DNA of 64,000 nt from Beroe forskalii (Eukaryota; Ctenophora; Nuda; Beroida; Beroidae): positions 1-64,000 of the forward strand of contig WFMF01000149.1 in assembly GCA_011033025.1 (NCBI GenBank), in the 5' to 3' direction. Shown piece after piece: positions 25,362 through 36,530 of this stretch (position 1 is its first letter; each line of letters begins with the position of its first letter). Made by a program: the position numbers and the translations under genes. Under the pieces are notes generated by a model. The model was not told the DNA's origin. It saw only the letters and a list, made by a program, of their open reading frames with translations, and ran no database searches.

Positions 25362-25935
25362 ATACACAATGATACAACACTTTAGTGACGAACAATTTGT
25401 TTCATGGCTGTTACCAATCATCAGCATCGCTAACTATTTGTAACCAATTTTCGCAAAAACACCGATTACTCCTTTGAAATGTGAAATAATACCTTTCTTT
25501 AAAATAAATTAACGGAAAATTAACGGAAAATTAACGAAAAATTAGCTAAAATTATTGATATTTCGTCATTAAATTTATGAAATTTTACGAAAAAATGGTT
25601 AAATTGGTGAAAATGGAAAAAATATGCTGGAAAATTGAAATAGTCCTGAAAATTCGTAAAATTGTGAAAATTTAAAATTTTAAAATTTTAAATTTTCTAA
25701 TTTTAATTTTCAGGGACTATTTCAATTTTCCAGTATATTTTCACACCAATTTAACCATTTTTTTGTAAAATTTCATAAATTTACGACAATATCAATAATT
25801 TTCCGTTATTTATTTTAAAGGTATTATTTTCACATTTTCAAAAGGTAATCGGTGTTTTTTGCGAAAATTGGTTATAAATAAAATGCTGATGATTAAATCA
25901 AACAAATTTCACTAAAGTGTTGTATCATTGTGTAT
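25362..25935. mobile_element. 574-bp near-perfect palindromic hairpin element
   Basis: ATACACAATGATACAACACT at the left end is matched by its reverse complement at the right end, and the inverted match runs through almost the entire element to an AAATTTTAAAATTTT-rich centre near 25680. No coding capacity. It is a large hairpin MITE whose transcript, as part of UPF2 pre-mRNA, would form long double-stranded RNA. Confidence 0.85.
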
Positions 25936-26777
25936 ATACGATATACGATGATTAAAGAACTGTGTTTATGTGATGATTATGTGATTATTATTATGTGATT
26001 ATATAATGAACATAATTACGTATATTGATAATTAATGGCTTCATAGCACGAATCTCACTTTACTTAAAGTTTTCTGAGATTTCCCCCGGTACTCGTGTAA
26101 GCAAACTCATGAGAGCAGAACACCAAAAAACGCCGAACGCGAGTCTCAGCCTCTCCAAAGTCCACAAATTGTCGCAACCTGTCGCCACCATTTCAGTTAG
26201 CCGCAGCCAGACATTGTGACTCCACGGGATTCGAGTTTCATGTGTTTCTTGAGAATGAAAAAGGCGATTGGAGAGGGAATTATTCCTTGAACATGTCAAG
26301 CCATTGGAGTATTCAAGTGTTAAATGAAATAAAAAGTCAATTAGTGCGTGGAACAAGTACAGTGTTTCAGTGAAAAGCGTTGAAAGCTCCAGCTTTACAA
26401 ATGTATGGTACAAAGCATCACTGAATATTTGAATATTTCTGAAATTTGACATGCTAACTTGGATATTTTGATGGATATTATTTGGATTGATGCACTGATG
26501 ATGATTCCCGGGTACTCTGCAATTTAGGAGACAGCTCGCGTATGTTTTTGAAGTGCTGTTAAAATATTTCCAGGACAGGTGGTTTTATGGAATACTGTCA
26601 CTGACAGTGACTCACTGTTATTCTTGGGAGTGATAATAAACAAATACCTTCTCGCTTTGAGAACCGTGCACGCTAGGCCTGACCCGTGGAGGCCGTGGCA
26701 ACCCAGTTGAAAGGGCGACAGAGAAATACTTTCAAGCATACTTCAGCAAAAATAGGGAGGCAACAACTATACGTAAG
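25936..26777. other. Intronic, no gene assigned
   Basis: A minus-strand frame of 130 codons (26452-26060) has no recognisable domain, no acceptor context and sits alone; I do not call it a gene. Confidence 0.5.
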
Positions 26778-26856
26778 GCAACCATGGCAACCTTCTATAG
26801 CAACGTGAAGCAACCATAGCAACTATCTATAATAAACGTGAAGCAACCATAGCAAC
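26778..26856. promoter_or_regulatory. Cluster of three RFX X-box-like palindromes
   Basis: GCAACCATGGCAAC (26778-26791), GCAACCATAGCAAC (26810-26823) and the same again (26843-26856) are spaced 32-33 bp. They fit the RFX X-box pattern GTTNCCATGGNAAC. An additional half-site AGCAAC is at 26799. Confidence 0.6.
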
Positions 26857-28155
26857 TGGTAGTAGTACATCCCTCGGTCTGACCTCACACTTATCACATC
26901 GCTATGACGTCACAACGTGTGAGGAGGCTTATGCTAATTATATAATTACACTGCCATTAAACCGGGTGCAGTTTGCTGCACTGGGTGATAATCACTGGCA
27001 GTGGGTCACGTGTGCTATTGATACATCGCAACATCATATGATACTCTACACGTGGGACAGAGGGTTTAAAGGGGGCTAAAGTTTCAGAAAAAATGGTTAA
27101 AAAAACTTATTTAATCCGAGAAGACCGGATATCGGAGCTATGGGAACTATTATACAAGTCTAACATAAGTACATGATACTAGTGATAATTTATATGCTGA
27201 AATCACCAGATGGTTTCTGAAAATTGGCGATTTGCCAGAAGCAGTGAATGTGAAATAGCGTACTCGAACATTACAGTTTCACATGGTGAGACAATAAATG
27301 AATGGTGTGAGTATTGGAAACAATTATAATAGTGGTGTGTATACGTTAAAGGGGCAACACACACCACTGTCGAGCAGCGAATCTTTTCACAGTTTCGAGA
27401 GAATGAATCATTTGGCAACAGAAATTTTTATAAATCAAATGGCTTCAGGTGCCAAATTCAGGGTTAAAATGGTTTCAGTACGGCAAAATGTGGTGCAAGA
27501 GAGTTTGTAAGTTTATCTTTCACTGCAATGGTATGTTTTGAAATTTCATACGATCAGACAAACCTAGAGCAAGTATAGAGCAACAGGGATTTATTAACAA
27601 GGTTCCCTCATAGACAAGCTATAATACTGAGCCCAGCATAGGAGCCTTGGCTTGGTAACCTTACAAAGGGTAATGATCGCCACGTGTATGAAGGGGCACA
27701 TTCTTTATGAAGGAGTACATGTTTTATGAAGGAGTAGGTACATGTTTTATGAAGGAGTTAGTTCTTTATGGAGAAGCACATTGTTTAGGAAGGAGCACAT
27801 TGTTAAGGAGTATTCTGTACATTCTACATCGGGGAGGGTACCTTACACCTATTGTACATTACTTTTCTTATTCTATCTCTATGTGTAAAGTGTGCAGTTT
27901 CTACAGAGAGACCTTCGAAATTCCACCATTTTATGACTATTTTGTTTCGACAAACTAACAAAATGGAACAGATTTGAGTTCCAGAATGATCTGCTAATGA
28001 TCAATAGTTATATCTCAAACAGGCGAGCACAACTCAAAATTAATCAAAATTAACTTAAAGCAGGGGGAACTGATAAACTGATATCGCTCAACAGTGAACT
28101 GTTCGCACAACAAATAACAGTAATAAGATTGGTGATACAAATACTAATAAGAATA
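26857..28155. other. Intronic, no gene seen; TATGAAGGAG repeats at 27690-27805
   Basis: A 20-25 bp unit containing TTTATGAAGGAGTACATG recurs five or six times at 27690-27805. A single TGACGTCA is at 26905-26912 without the rest of the element. Confidence 0.55.
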
Positions 28156-28159
28156 GGAG

Positions 28160-28207
28160 TTCTGGAGTCCTCAATTCACCACTTTAATCTATGATAATGA
28201 CGTCATT
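28160..28207. repeat. TGACGTCA palindromic element, inverted orientation
   Basis: CCTCAATTCACCACTTTAAT then CTATGATAATGACGTCATTT (site 28198-28205) and TCAACTGCC as outer arm. Confidence 0.75.
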
Positions 28208-28694
28208 TTCAACTGCCAATTGCTCGAGTTGGAACTTCCAGCAGCAGCTATCTCAATGACGCTAAAAAGACAGGGGGTCTTATTAAATTTCTAAGGGAAC
28301 ATGCCAGAAAATATCTAATGATATTACAGGTAGCAGGAATAGTAGGGTACTGAAGGGTGATGTCATGTTCAAAGGTTGATGTGTGGGAATGATGAACCAC
28401 TTGAGTTTGTGAGGTGAGAAGAGAAATGCGTAGTGAATGTATTGAATCAAAACACAAACATGAGTAAAACATTAAAAAGTTGTAATTTGTATGTTTTAGA
28501 TCATAACGACATAACACCAAGATGCTCATGAACCATTTACAGAGTTGTGAGATTTACTCATATTTTTAGACAACACAATAAAGCTCAGCGAGAGATAGAT
28601 CAGAAGACAAAGAATGTTTGAAAAGAGAGGTTACAGCGAATGGCACGAAACAAAAGCCAAGTGTTATAGTTTTGGTGGCACACAAACCACAAAC

Positions 28695-28745
28695 GGTTGA
28701 GAGTAACGTCATTATCATGACTTAAAATGGTGAAATAATGACTTA
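28695..28745. repeat. TGACGTCA palindromic element, forward, decayed sites
   Basis: CGGTTGAGAGTAACGTCATT then ATCATGACTTAAAATGGTGA and AATAATGACTTAACACCGC. Both core sites are mutated but both outer arms are kept. Confidence 0.7.
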
Positions 28746-29142
28746 ACACCGCTTTTTGTTTTATAATACGACCAGTGGGCACCACTGTAAGTCTATATAT
28801 TGATTGAAAACAATGCGAGAAAAGTGTCAAATATTCGACACAATAGAGACTATGTTATTCAGTGTAGAGCCAACACAAAGACATAACGTCATAAAATGAC
28901 AATATTTATAGAGAAAGATTTCAGTTTGTGATCTCTAGCCAACCCCTAGCACACTATCCCATAAATCAGAAAATTTGTCCCCAAAATCCCGAAATTTTAA
29001 TCCCAACCCAAGTGCATTGTACCCAGTGATGTCAGAGTGAAGTGGGTTTAGATTAAAGTGGTGTCAAAGTCGAGTGGTGTCAGGATGGTGTCAATGTGAC
29101 ATGGTGTCAAGGTGATTCATGTGTTGTCAAACAAGAACGTAC

Positions 29143-32100
29143 TTGGAACTGAGCGAGTCCCGCCAGGAGAGAAGCAACACAGTAAATGTTGTTGTACTTC
29201 ACATTCCAAACCCTACACAAACACTTTACAGCGTACATCGACACCTGCGGGAGAAAACTTTAATCGGCAATTTTGTGTGAAGTGCAAGTAAAAATGAAAT
29301 ATGTTCACTTTATGGCATTCTCGGCACTCGTCTTAAAACTAGTTTTCATCAAAGTGAATTGTGGAAATATGCAGTACCTCTTTGTCCTCCCACGGCAGTT
29401 TTCTGAACTGTCTGAGGATCTTCTCAATGTTATTCTTGTTCAGGTCCTTGATAAGGAGCTTTCTGATGTACTCGTGCATTGGGGGTCGCACTTTCTGAAG
29501 GCAAAAAGGCGTAAATTGGGGAGCTGATATGTGGAAAATCAAAGATGGGGCAAGGGAAAACCAAACTAATTTTACGACACAATCCGAAGTCCTGATCCAA
29601 ATAGTCGAATGTATGATCCAGCGATATGCAGCACCTTGACATAGGCGACCCTATCTGGAGGGTTACAGTAGTAGTAAGCGTTCTCCACCATCGTAACTTG
29701 TCTGGAGTCTAGGTTGTGGACCACCTTCTTCCTCATCATTTGGTCCAGTAGATGTTATAAGCTCTTAGAGGGAATTCAAGTTAGCAGAAGTCTAAACAAT
29801 CGCGATTGGGAGAGCCGATCTCCACTTTGTAATGAGTTTCTCCAGAAATTCGGTTTATTTAAAACCTCAGAAACCCAATCTCTCACTCACCAGCAGATGT
29901 TTGGTTTTGAGGTGTGAGTCTGCTGATCTGAAGAGGTATCTACCACAGCACTCCACCAAACTGCAAGCTATTTCAATGTTGTGATGTGCGAACTGCTCTG
30001 AAATAGATGACAGGTTACAAAAGATGGAAATATTGATCAAATGCATTTATGTAAAAACAGAAGTTTATGTAGATAAAATATTGAATTGCACAGATGAAAG
30101 CAGGGAAGGGTACGGTAATAGTTCGGGACTAAATTGAAGGTATATTTACCTAGCAGCACTCTGAAACACCACAACGCATCAGCCTTTTCGCACATTTCGA
30201 ACTTGCAGAGTTCACCGATGAACCGGATGTTCTTGATCTTTGTCTCCAGATTATTCTGATCTTTCTTCTTGAAATGAATTTAGAAATAAGGTATCAGATA
30301 TTTGGCGGTAACTGCTCCAAAAAACTTTTCGTCAACTTGGCGAAACCCAGATATTAGCAAGAAAATATTTCACATTCAGATGGATGTCGTAGATTTGATT
30401 GAGATGGAAACAAGCCTCCGTGGCCTAATGGCTAAGGCATCGGCCTCCTAAGCCGGGGATTGTGGGTTCGAGTCCCGCCGGAGGTTCAGTTTTGGCTTCT
30501 TGAAGGGGAACTCAAAGCATGATTACGCTAAGTACATTTTGTATTTTGAGTTATGCTGTCAATATTTTGAAACCTGTTGGATGAAAGAATGAACGTGCTG
30601 AACAGAAACATGAAAATGAAAAAAGAAAGGATTGTAAAATTCAGATGTGAGAAGGGTAAAAGGAAGACGCGTGAATGATTTAACTCGCTTCAATTCCCTT
30701 CCACATTGATGAAACTTTGTTTATTTGATAAATACGACGAGTAACCGAAAATTTTGGCAAAATGGCGCAAAAAAGTTAAGTCTGAAATGCCACCGCCAAA
30801 TTTCTTGTGGTAAAAGAATGCCCGGAACGCGCCGCGCGCGCGAAAATTGAATATTGGAATGTGACAAATGGTCCTTGTATCTTAGAAATGTCGCCGTGCG
30901 CTACGCAAACTAAAGCAACGCGCATTCTTTATGGTACAAGTGGCAACTTGTCAAAATTAAATATTGAGGTTACTGTACTTACATGGTAAATGAATTCTTC
31001 TTCAGTAGAGTAAAGAGGTCAGTAGGTATGTCAGGTAGAATTGGTGACAGGGTTCTCACTAGTCGACCATGGAATGGGAGCAGGTCTAACCTGGAGATAT
31101 GCAAGCTATTTCAGTGTAAATCGAAATGAAAGAAGTAAATCAGTGTAAATCACATTATCCGAAGGGATTTGTAAAGCAAAGTATTTATGAAAAAAGCTTA
31201 CAGTAGGACATATTTAAGTAAACAAAAGAACTCTTCAAATACCGAATCAGATTTCAGAATGTTATCCTTATACGCGACATACCTGTTTCGGGATACCCCA
31301 TACAAAGCACGAACCAGCTTCTTTCTGTTACTCTTTGTATTCAACTTCAGACAGAATTCCTGTGCAGCCTGAAAGGGAGTGAAGTGGTTTGTTTCAGTGC
31401 ATTTTCAGCATTTTCAGTAAGTTATTTAAGGAGAATAAGCAATGATAGCTTTCTAAGACAAATGATTTCTTGATTAATTGTAAAGCACATTTAACAAGTT
31501 TTCACAAGTTTACTAAGTTCAGAAGACACGGAAACCTAGCTAACCTCGTTAACGAACTCCCTATTGCTGATGGTTGAGAGCTTGGTAATGAAACCCTCCA
31601 TCATCGCCTTGTTACTGATGGTAACAGTAGAAGTGGATGTAGCTTCAGTGTCGTCCTTATTGTTCGTGTTTTGTGTCGTCTGTGTTACGACCACCTCCTC
31701 TTCTTCCTCCTCTGTGGTTGGACAGTTAATAAGCCAATTAGTTATTCATTGTTGTTGTCAATTTTCTGGTTTTAAGAAGCTTATTTGGTGATGCAATAAC
31801 GGGTTAAACCGCCTTTTTAAAGAATTTCACTGAATTTCCCAATAAGAAATGTTTACAAAATTCCCTATTATCCCCCACCTACCATCCTCCTCTTCCTCCT
31901 CATCTCCCAATTTCTTAAGTTCCTCCTCAATACTCTCCTCTGTTATAGCTTCCTCCTCCTCCTTCTTATCTTCCTCCCCTTCCTTCTTCTTCTTCTTACT
32001 GTCTTCTTCTTCCTCCTTAGACTTCTGGTCTGCTTTTGCCTTGTCTCCTGATCAAGATAATTCGGATTAATTCGATACTCAAAGGAATGGTTTTGAAAAT

Positions 32101-34747
32101 ATTGAAGTCAGGTTGCTAAAATGCTTTTGGTGTCCTTCACCTCCGATTATTGAATCTCACAATGTACTTGTTGTGATTTAAAGTACTAACGTTTATAGAG
32201 AATCTGTGGCACTATGCCCGTCAGATCTAGAATATCCCTGTAGAAAGTCTTCTGATCCTCATCCTCCCACAAATTAGTCTCTCCGATCTGAAAAACAGAT
32301 TATTGGTAATTTAAACTCTAAACCACGAGAAAAAGCTACCTAATCAAAGGAATGAAATCAAAAAATCATCACTTAAAACTATGGAACAATGTCACCAGTT
32401 ATCGATTTGATTACCACGATTCCACCCCCTACTCACATCGGATACAGTAGTGTTATTAGCGCTATTATCCATCTCTTCCTCCTCTAACTGCTGTAAACTA
32501 GGTAGATCAGGAATAGTCATGTCCAGCAGCTCAGCTAGAGACGTAGCGTTCATCAGCAGTTTGCTGTGCTGTGCTGATAACTTCTCTGATATCTCCAGCT
32601 TCTCTGCTGATACTTCACCTGATGAAAGTGTAAAGGTAACATCTTTTCTGATAATTCAACGATCTCACTATACGATGAGAGGAATCCTATGGAAACCATT
32701 GGCCAATGTGATGCAATTGAAATAAAAGATAGAATCGATGGATTTAAATACGATAACCTCAGAATGAAACTACCCGAATTCAAATCCCAGTGTTTAGAAA
32801 ATGAGTTATTTCCTGTGCCCTCTCGCTCACCCTTCATGAAAAGAGTCTTCTTGTTTTGCTTGAGACACTTCATGAGTTTGTTGTGTAGTTTTACCAGGGT
32901 TACAATGACAGTAGAACAGTAGTCCTTGATGATATCTGCGAATATCTGCTGTTTGTCTTTAGCAAGGATGCGCATAGAGGGAATCTTTATGCTGTACTGT
33001 TCTATCAGTTGCCTGAGAGAGAATAGGAAATAATTCAACCAGGTTTGATTTAAACGATGTTTGTTGCTTGAAGATAGAACTTCTGTGCATTTGAACAGAT
33101 ACTTTCCATCCTGTATTCGATACCATTTTTCAGGAATTTCATCGCATAGCAGATCACTAGATACAATAAAAACAATGCTGCACCTGTTTTTAGTAGACTG
33201 TATTCCCAAGATATCCTCTCCACAGTGCTTCACAAAAGACACTATCGCAGGAAGGAACTCCAACTTGTCCTGAAATAAAATGTTAGAACGTTCATACTTC
33301 AAGACAACCAGACAAATTCTCAGTGAGGGTGTCATATTCGTGATGAATTCGGTGTCATAAGTGCAAAAGTCGGACATTTCACATTTAACTTGTCTCTAAA
33401 GACAAGTTTCTGCAGACTAATCTCTACAGACGACTCCCCCAAAGTCTCACCTTGTCGTTGGTAACGATAGTACTGAGAGTGTTGTGCAGGAGAGTAAAAC
33501 CATCCTTCTGATCAGTGATTATCCCTAACACTAACGCCTGTCCGAGTAGTCTCAACTCTATACGAGCACGGGACACCTGAGTCGGGGTAGTAGTAAGATA
33601 ACGCTCGAGGTATCAGTAGAATCACGCTTCTAAACACACGTGACCTTTACGCGTGTTCAACGTGACAATCGAAGAATAAAGTTTGAAGCACCGAATCTAA
33701 ATAAGCATTAATTTAAAAAAGACAGATACAACCAAAGCATACAAAAATTAAAAAGGGTACCTTGTCTTCCTTGTTGATGTTACCGAGAGCCCCTTGCAGT
33801 GTCCTCAATAACAGAGGTGAGAAGTCACTGTACCGTCTGTGTAGTAGAGAACAGAGGTGTATCGCACAGTTTACGTCCTGCATCTGAGATAGAATTGTTT
33901 TTCAACAATAGCTGGCCCTTAATATTGCCCATTATTAAGCAGAATTGACCAGAATTTAACGATAATAGTCCAAAGAAGCAGTAAAAAGTTTTTCTGAAGA
34001 TCAATCAAATTTCTCATATCACTCAGAAACATTCCCCCCTACCTTGAGTTTGGCTGAGCAGATGGCGCTGACCACCTCCTCAATGTACTTCGTAAGGTTG
34101 AGAGAGTTGAGATCTGCCACTAACTTCTGTCTGTTCTGCTCTGTCAACCCACTCAGCTTCTTAACGAACACACTGTTCTTCTTTACTGAGCTGTCCAGAC
34201 TTTTGAAGAAGGAGTCGGGTGGGTGGTGCGCTGCGGAGGAGGGAAGGGTAGTTACGGGGTTGGAAAGAACTGTGGTGCTACATTCTCATTCAAATATTTT
34301 AGGGAGGGAAGGGAAGGGTGGTTAGGGTATGCCCAACACAGACTTTTGAAGGAGCAGGAAAATTTCACTCTGTCAACCGAATACATTTCATGTGATTTAC
34401 GTGGACATTTGTCACATTTACAAGATGTTCAATGATTCCATTCCACTCTAATTCAAAAAAGGAGAAAAAACAGCACAACAGTACCTTTGGCATCTAAGTT
34501 CATCTGTCTCTCCTTGACCTTCTCTGCGTTCCTTGCCTCTGCACTCCTCTCAAACTCTATAGCTTTAGACTCGTCTCCTTCCCTCGCATCCTCCTCCCCC
34601 TCCCAACCTGAACAGGGCGTTAGCTGCACTCCTCTGAAACTCAATAGAAGAAGAAAATCCATTTTATTGTAATCCACGTCTGTCGAGCCTCTTATGAATT
34701 TAATAGTGACTGACATTCCTACCTGCGCTTTGTGAATCGTCAGCCAT
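29143..34747 (-). CDS. UPF2: UPF2, 5' exon block (exons 1-18): regulator of nonsense transcripts 2
   Basis: UPF2 is the cytoplasmic scaffold that bridges UPF1 and UPF3 in nonsense-mediated mRNA decay. Exons on the minus strand: 34747-34723, 34607-34485, 34230-34043, 33883-33761, 33576-33451, 33269-33184, 33012-32831, 32618-32437, 32287-32191, 32047-31883 (acidic Lys/Glu linker), 31711-31545, 31368-31283, 31090-30983, 30267-30150, 29997-29891, 29745-29635, 29494-29378, 29244-29143. Diagnostic matches: SLDSSVKKNSVFVKKL, DVNCAIHLCSLLHRRYSDF (MIF4G-1), IGETNLWEDEDQKTFY, LDLLPFHGRLVRTLSP and NIRFIGELCKFEMCEKADAL (MIF4G-2), PPMHEYIRKLLIKDL and LRQFRKLPWEDKEV (start of MIF4G-3). The N-terminus is shorter than in vertebrates. 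Phases join correctly except at three points: exon 13 loses frame by one base near 31000, the exon 15/16 intron ends in TG, and exon 18 lacks one G before its donor. I infer assembly errors or unusual splicing rather than a dead gene, since all other exons are conserved. Confidence 0.93.
29746..29890 (-). other. UPF2 intron 15: GT-TG ends, flanked by direct repeats
   Basis: Exon 15 ends ACATCTGCTG|GTGAGT, and exon 16 must start at GACCAAATGATG directly after ACATCTACTG. Frame and homology (HLL then DQMMRKK) fit exactly, but the intron end is TG, not AG. The alternative upstream AG (CTCTAAGAG) would bring in an in-frame TAA. The shared ACATCT[G/A]CTGG at both ends forms an 11-bp direct repeat. 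Confidence 0.6.
30414..30486 (+). tRNA. tRNA-Arg (anticodon CCT)
   Basis: The sequence folds into a full cloverleaf: acceptor stem GCCTCCG/CGGAGGT (first pair G-U), D arm GGCCTAATGGCTAAGGC, anticodon stem TCGGC/GCCGG with loop CTCCTAA giving anticodon CCT, and T arm GTGGGTTCGAGTCCCGC with the GGTTCGAGTCC B box. No intron. A TTTT pol III terminator follows at about 30490. It lies antisense in the UPF2 intron between exons 14 and 13. It closely resembles animal tRNA-Arg-CCT. Confidence 0.95.
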
Positions 34748-34770
34748 CTGGGAACTTTGTGAGTTTCTGT
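34748..34770 (-). other. Candidate trans-splice (or 5' UTR) acceptor, UPF2
   Basis: ACAAAGTTCCCAG|ATGG: the AG directly abuts the start codon, leaving no 5' UTR if used. Confidence 0.55.
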
Positions 34771-35385
34771 GTTTCTGTGATGAGAAATTGTGTTCTTCTT
34801 CCTTAAGTTTTAGACTTTATTAAGTTAGAGTTCCGATTTACTCGAAACTATTCACTATCTCACATCATGGATTTAAGCTTAGGAAGTAAGAGGGTTAAAA
34901 ATAGAATAATTATTGATGATAATATCTATGTATCAAAACCGTGCCCAGTGCCCACGATAGGAGCCACAGAATTCCATATTACCTGCCAGTTTGACAGTCA
35001 AAATTTTGGATTTATATCACAATTTTACCACCAAACAACTTGAATTTAGAAGAGGAAATAGGAAAATCATACAACTTTGATCGCAAATAAACTTTAATAA
35101 AAGCATAAATATAATAACAGATCAGTAGTAAATGAAGGTATTCAACTGGTATATTGATTCTCGATTATTCGGCTAAAATAGCAATAAAATAACATTAAGG
35201 GTAAATACAAGCTATATCGGTATGTACAAAAAGAGATAGCATTTGTCTTGCTTTTCTTATAATCAGTGTAAATATTGATCATCAGCTATTCATGACTCTT
35301 ATTATTTAGGGTAAACCATTAACATGAAAGTATTCAAATATTCCATTCCGTATTATTCCTACTTTCATAACCATCAGTTCCCTCT
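34771..35385. other. Intergenic gap UPF2-VPS72
   Basis: About 0.6 kb of AT-rich sequence between the VPS72 stop and the UPF2 start. It must hold the VPS72 polyadenylation site and, if UPF2 is not in an operon, its promoter. I see no other feature. Confidence 0.5.
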
Positions 35386-36507
35386 TCAATCGTTATCATT
35401 AACCTTCTTCCTGCCCCTCTTGTTCCCACAATCCCCTGACCCTGTCCCCTGATCATGCCTCACTTCCTCATACGCAGCAAAACTATCTCTGATCATCTTA
35501 AACGCTTTACTGGACGCATAAGGGGTCCCAGTCAGAGGGTCTATGTACTTAGCAGGGAGTCTAGTTACAGGACAGTAGAGTTTCTCAGGAACACTGACTT
35601 TAGTGGATGTTTTCTGCAGGAACTGAGGTACTATTCGGGGGTCTGAGAAGGTTACGAAGTTCCTGGTGCAATACCTCAGAGCAGTGACTTTGTGATCTGT
35701 TCCAGGCTGAGAGCCATGCTGAGGGGAACTAGCGCTGAGTCCACCCAACTTTACAATAGGAGCAGCAATGCTGTGGTACCTCACATAGGCCCCCATGGTA
35801 GCCCTACGTTTAGTTGCTCTAGTCTTCTTTCTCTGTTCCTCATGTAGTCTGAAAGCGTGGAGAAGTTCCAAGTTCTTCTCCTCCGTCACTCTACATTCCT
35901 CCATTATCTCTTCCTGAGTCGGCATCTTCCACTCTCTTTTCACAGGCTTCCTCTTAGCTCTACTCTTAGCATCGTGATCTCTCTTCACCTTGCTAATCTC
36001 TGATTTTACAGCAGTAGTAGTCCTACGTGAGACTTGTAACACAACAGCTGGCTGCACCTTCCTTTCCTTCTTCTCTGAAATGAAAAATTATATAGGTATG
36101 TAACAGAAATTAAATCAATCAATTTGACGAAAATCCAAAAACCGCAATATAATTTGCCAACACTCAAAGCTTAAAATAGTCACTTCTCCTGAACAATTGG
36201 TACCTGCTTGTTGCTCCTTGGGTTTAGGTCGGGGTGGGGGCGGGGGTTTCACCTCCCATTTCCTCCTCTTCTTCCTCTCCTCCTCCCCCTCTTCCCCAGA
36301 CACCACCTCATCCGTCTCCTCACTCAGGTCGAAGTCTGAGTCCACCAGGTCGCTGACTTCCTGTTCCGTGGTGTAGTCCCCGTCAGTTTCTTCCTCCTCA
36401 AACCCTCCGTACGCTGTCTTGTAGAAGTCATCCCCATCTTCTTCCTCCTGTGTCATCAGCTTAGCCATGTTGGCTCCCGCAATGGCACGCCGGGGTCGGT
36501 CTGCCAT
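35386..36507 (-). CDS. VPS72: VPS72 / YL1, histone H2A.Z chaperone subunit of SRCAP/TIP60 complexes
   Basis: Two exons (36507-36204 and 36074-35386) encode 330 residues, close to the 364 of human YL1. The N-terminus (LMTQEEEDGDDFYKTAYGGF, then the acidic VDSDFDLSEETDEVVSGEEG) is the H2A.Z-H2B binding region, followed by a basic RKKRRKWEV. The middle has MPTQEEIMEECRVTEEKNLE, the YL1 helical signature, and the C-terminus CTRNFVTFSDPRIVPQF, PVTRLPAKYIDPLTGTPYAS and KAFKMIRDSFAAYEE is the YL1 C-terminal domain. The intron is GT-AG, GCAG|GTACCA to TTTCAG|AGAAG, restoring frame with a Glu codon. YL1 hands H2A.Z-H2B dimers to the remodeller for nucleosome exchange in the nucleus. It is intact and I see nothing degenerate. 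Confidence 0.97.
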
Positions 36508-36530
36508 CGTCTACAGGGGAAGAGGGTTAG
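36508..36530 (-). other. Candidate trans-splice acceptor, VPS72
   Basis: CCCTCTTCCCCTGTAG|ACGATGG: strong polypyrimidine tract, AG three bases before the ATG. Confidence 0.6.

Larger units (their letters stand above)
3421..29142 (-). other. Giant UPF2 intron 18 (about 25.7 kb)
   Basis: Exon 18 (ends 29143) encodes SMYAVKCLCRVWNVKYNN and exon 19 (starts 3420) encodes the next conserved block, so all sequence between them is one intron unless a micro-exon is hidden. The other UPF2 introns are about 70-720 bp. The intron contains a protein kinase gene on the same strand, a 3.35-kb foldback element, a 574-bp palindrome and most copies of the TGACGTCA element family. Confidence 0.75.

Noticed and set aside
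26060..26452. 130-codon minus-strand frame
   Set aside because: No recognisable domain, no start or splice context, and isolated within an intron.
29143..34747. UPF2 as a pseudogene because of two frame problems and a TG acceptor
   Set aside because: All other exon junctions keep phase and all conserved blocks are intact; a similar one-base deficit in an unrelated kinase suggests assembly error instead.
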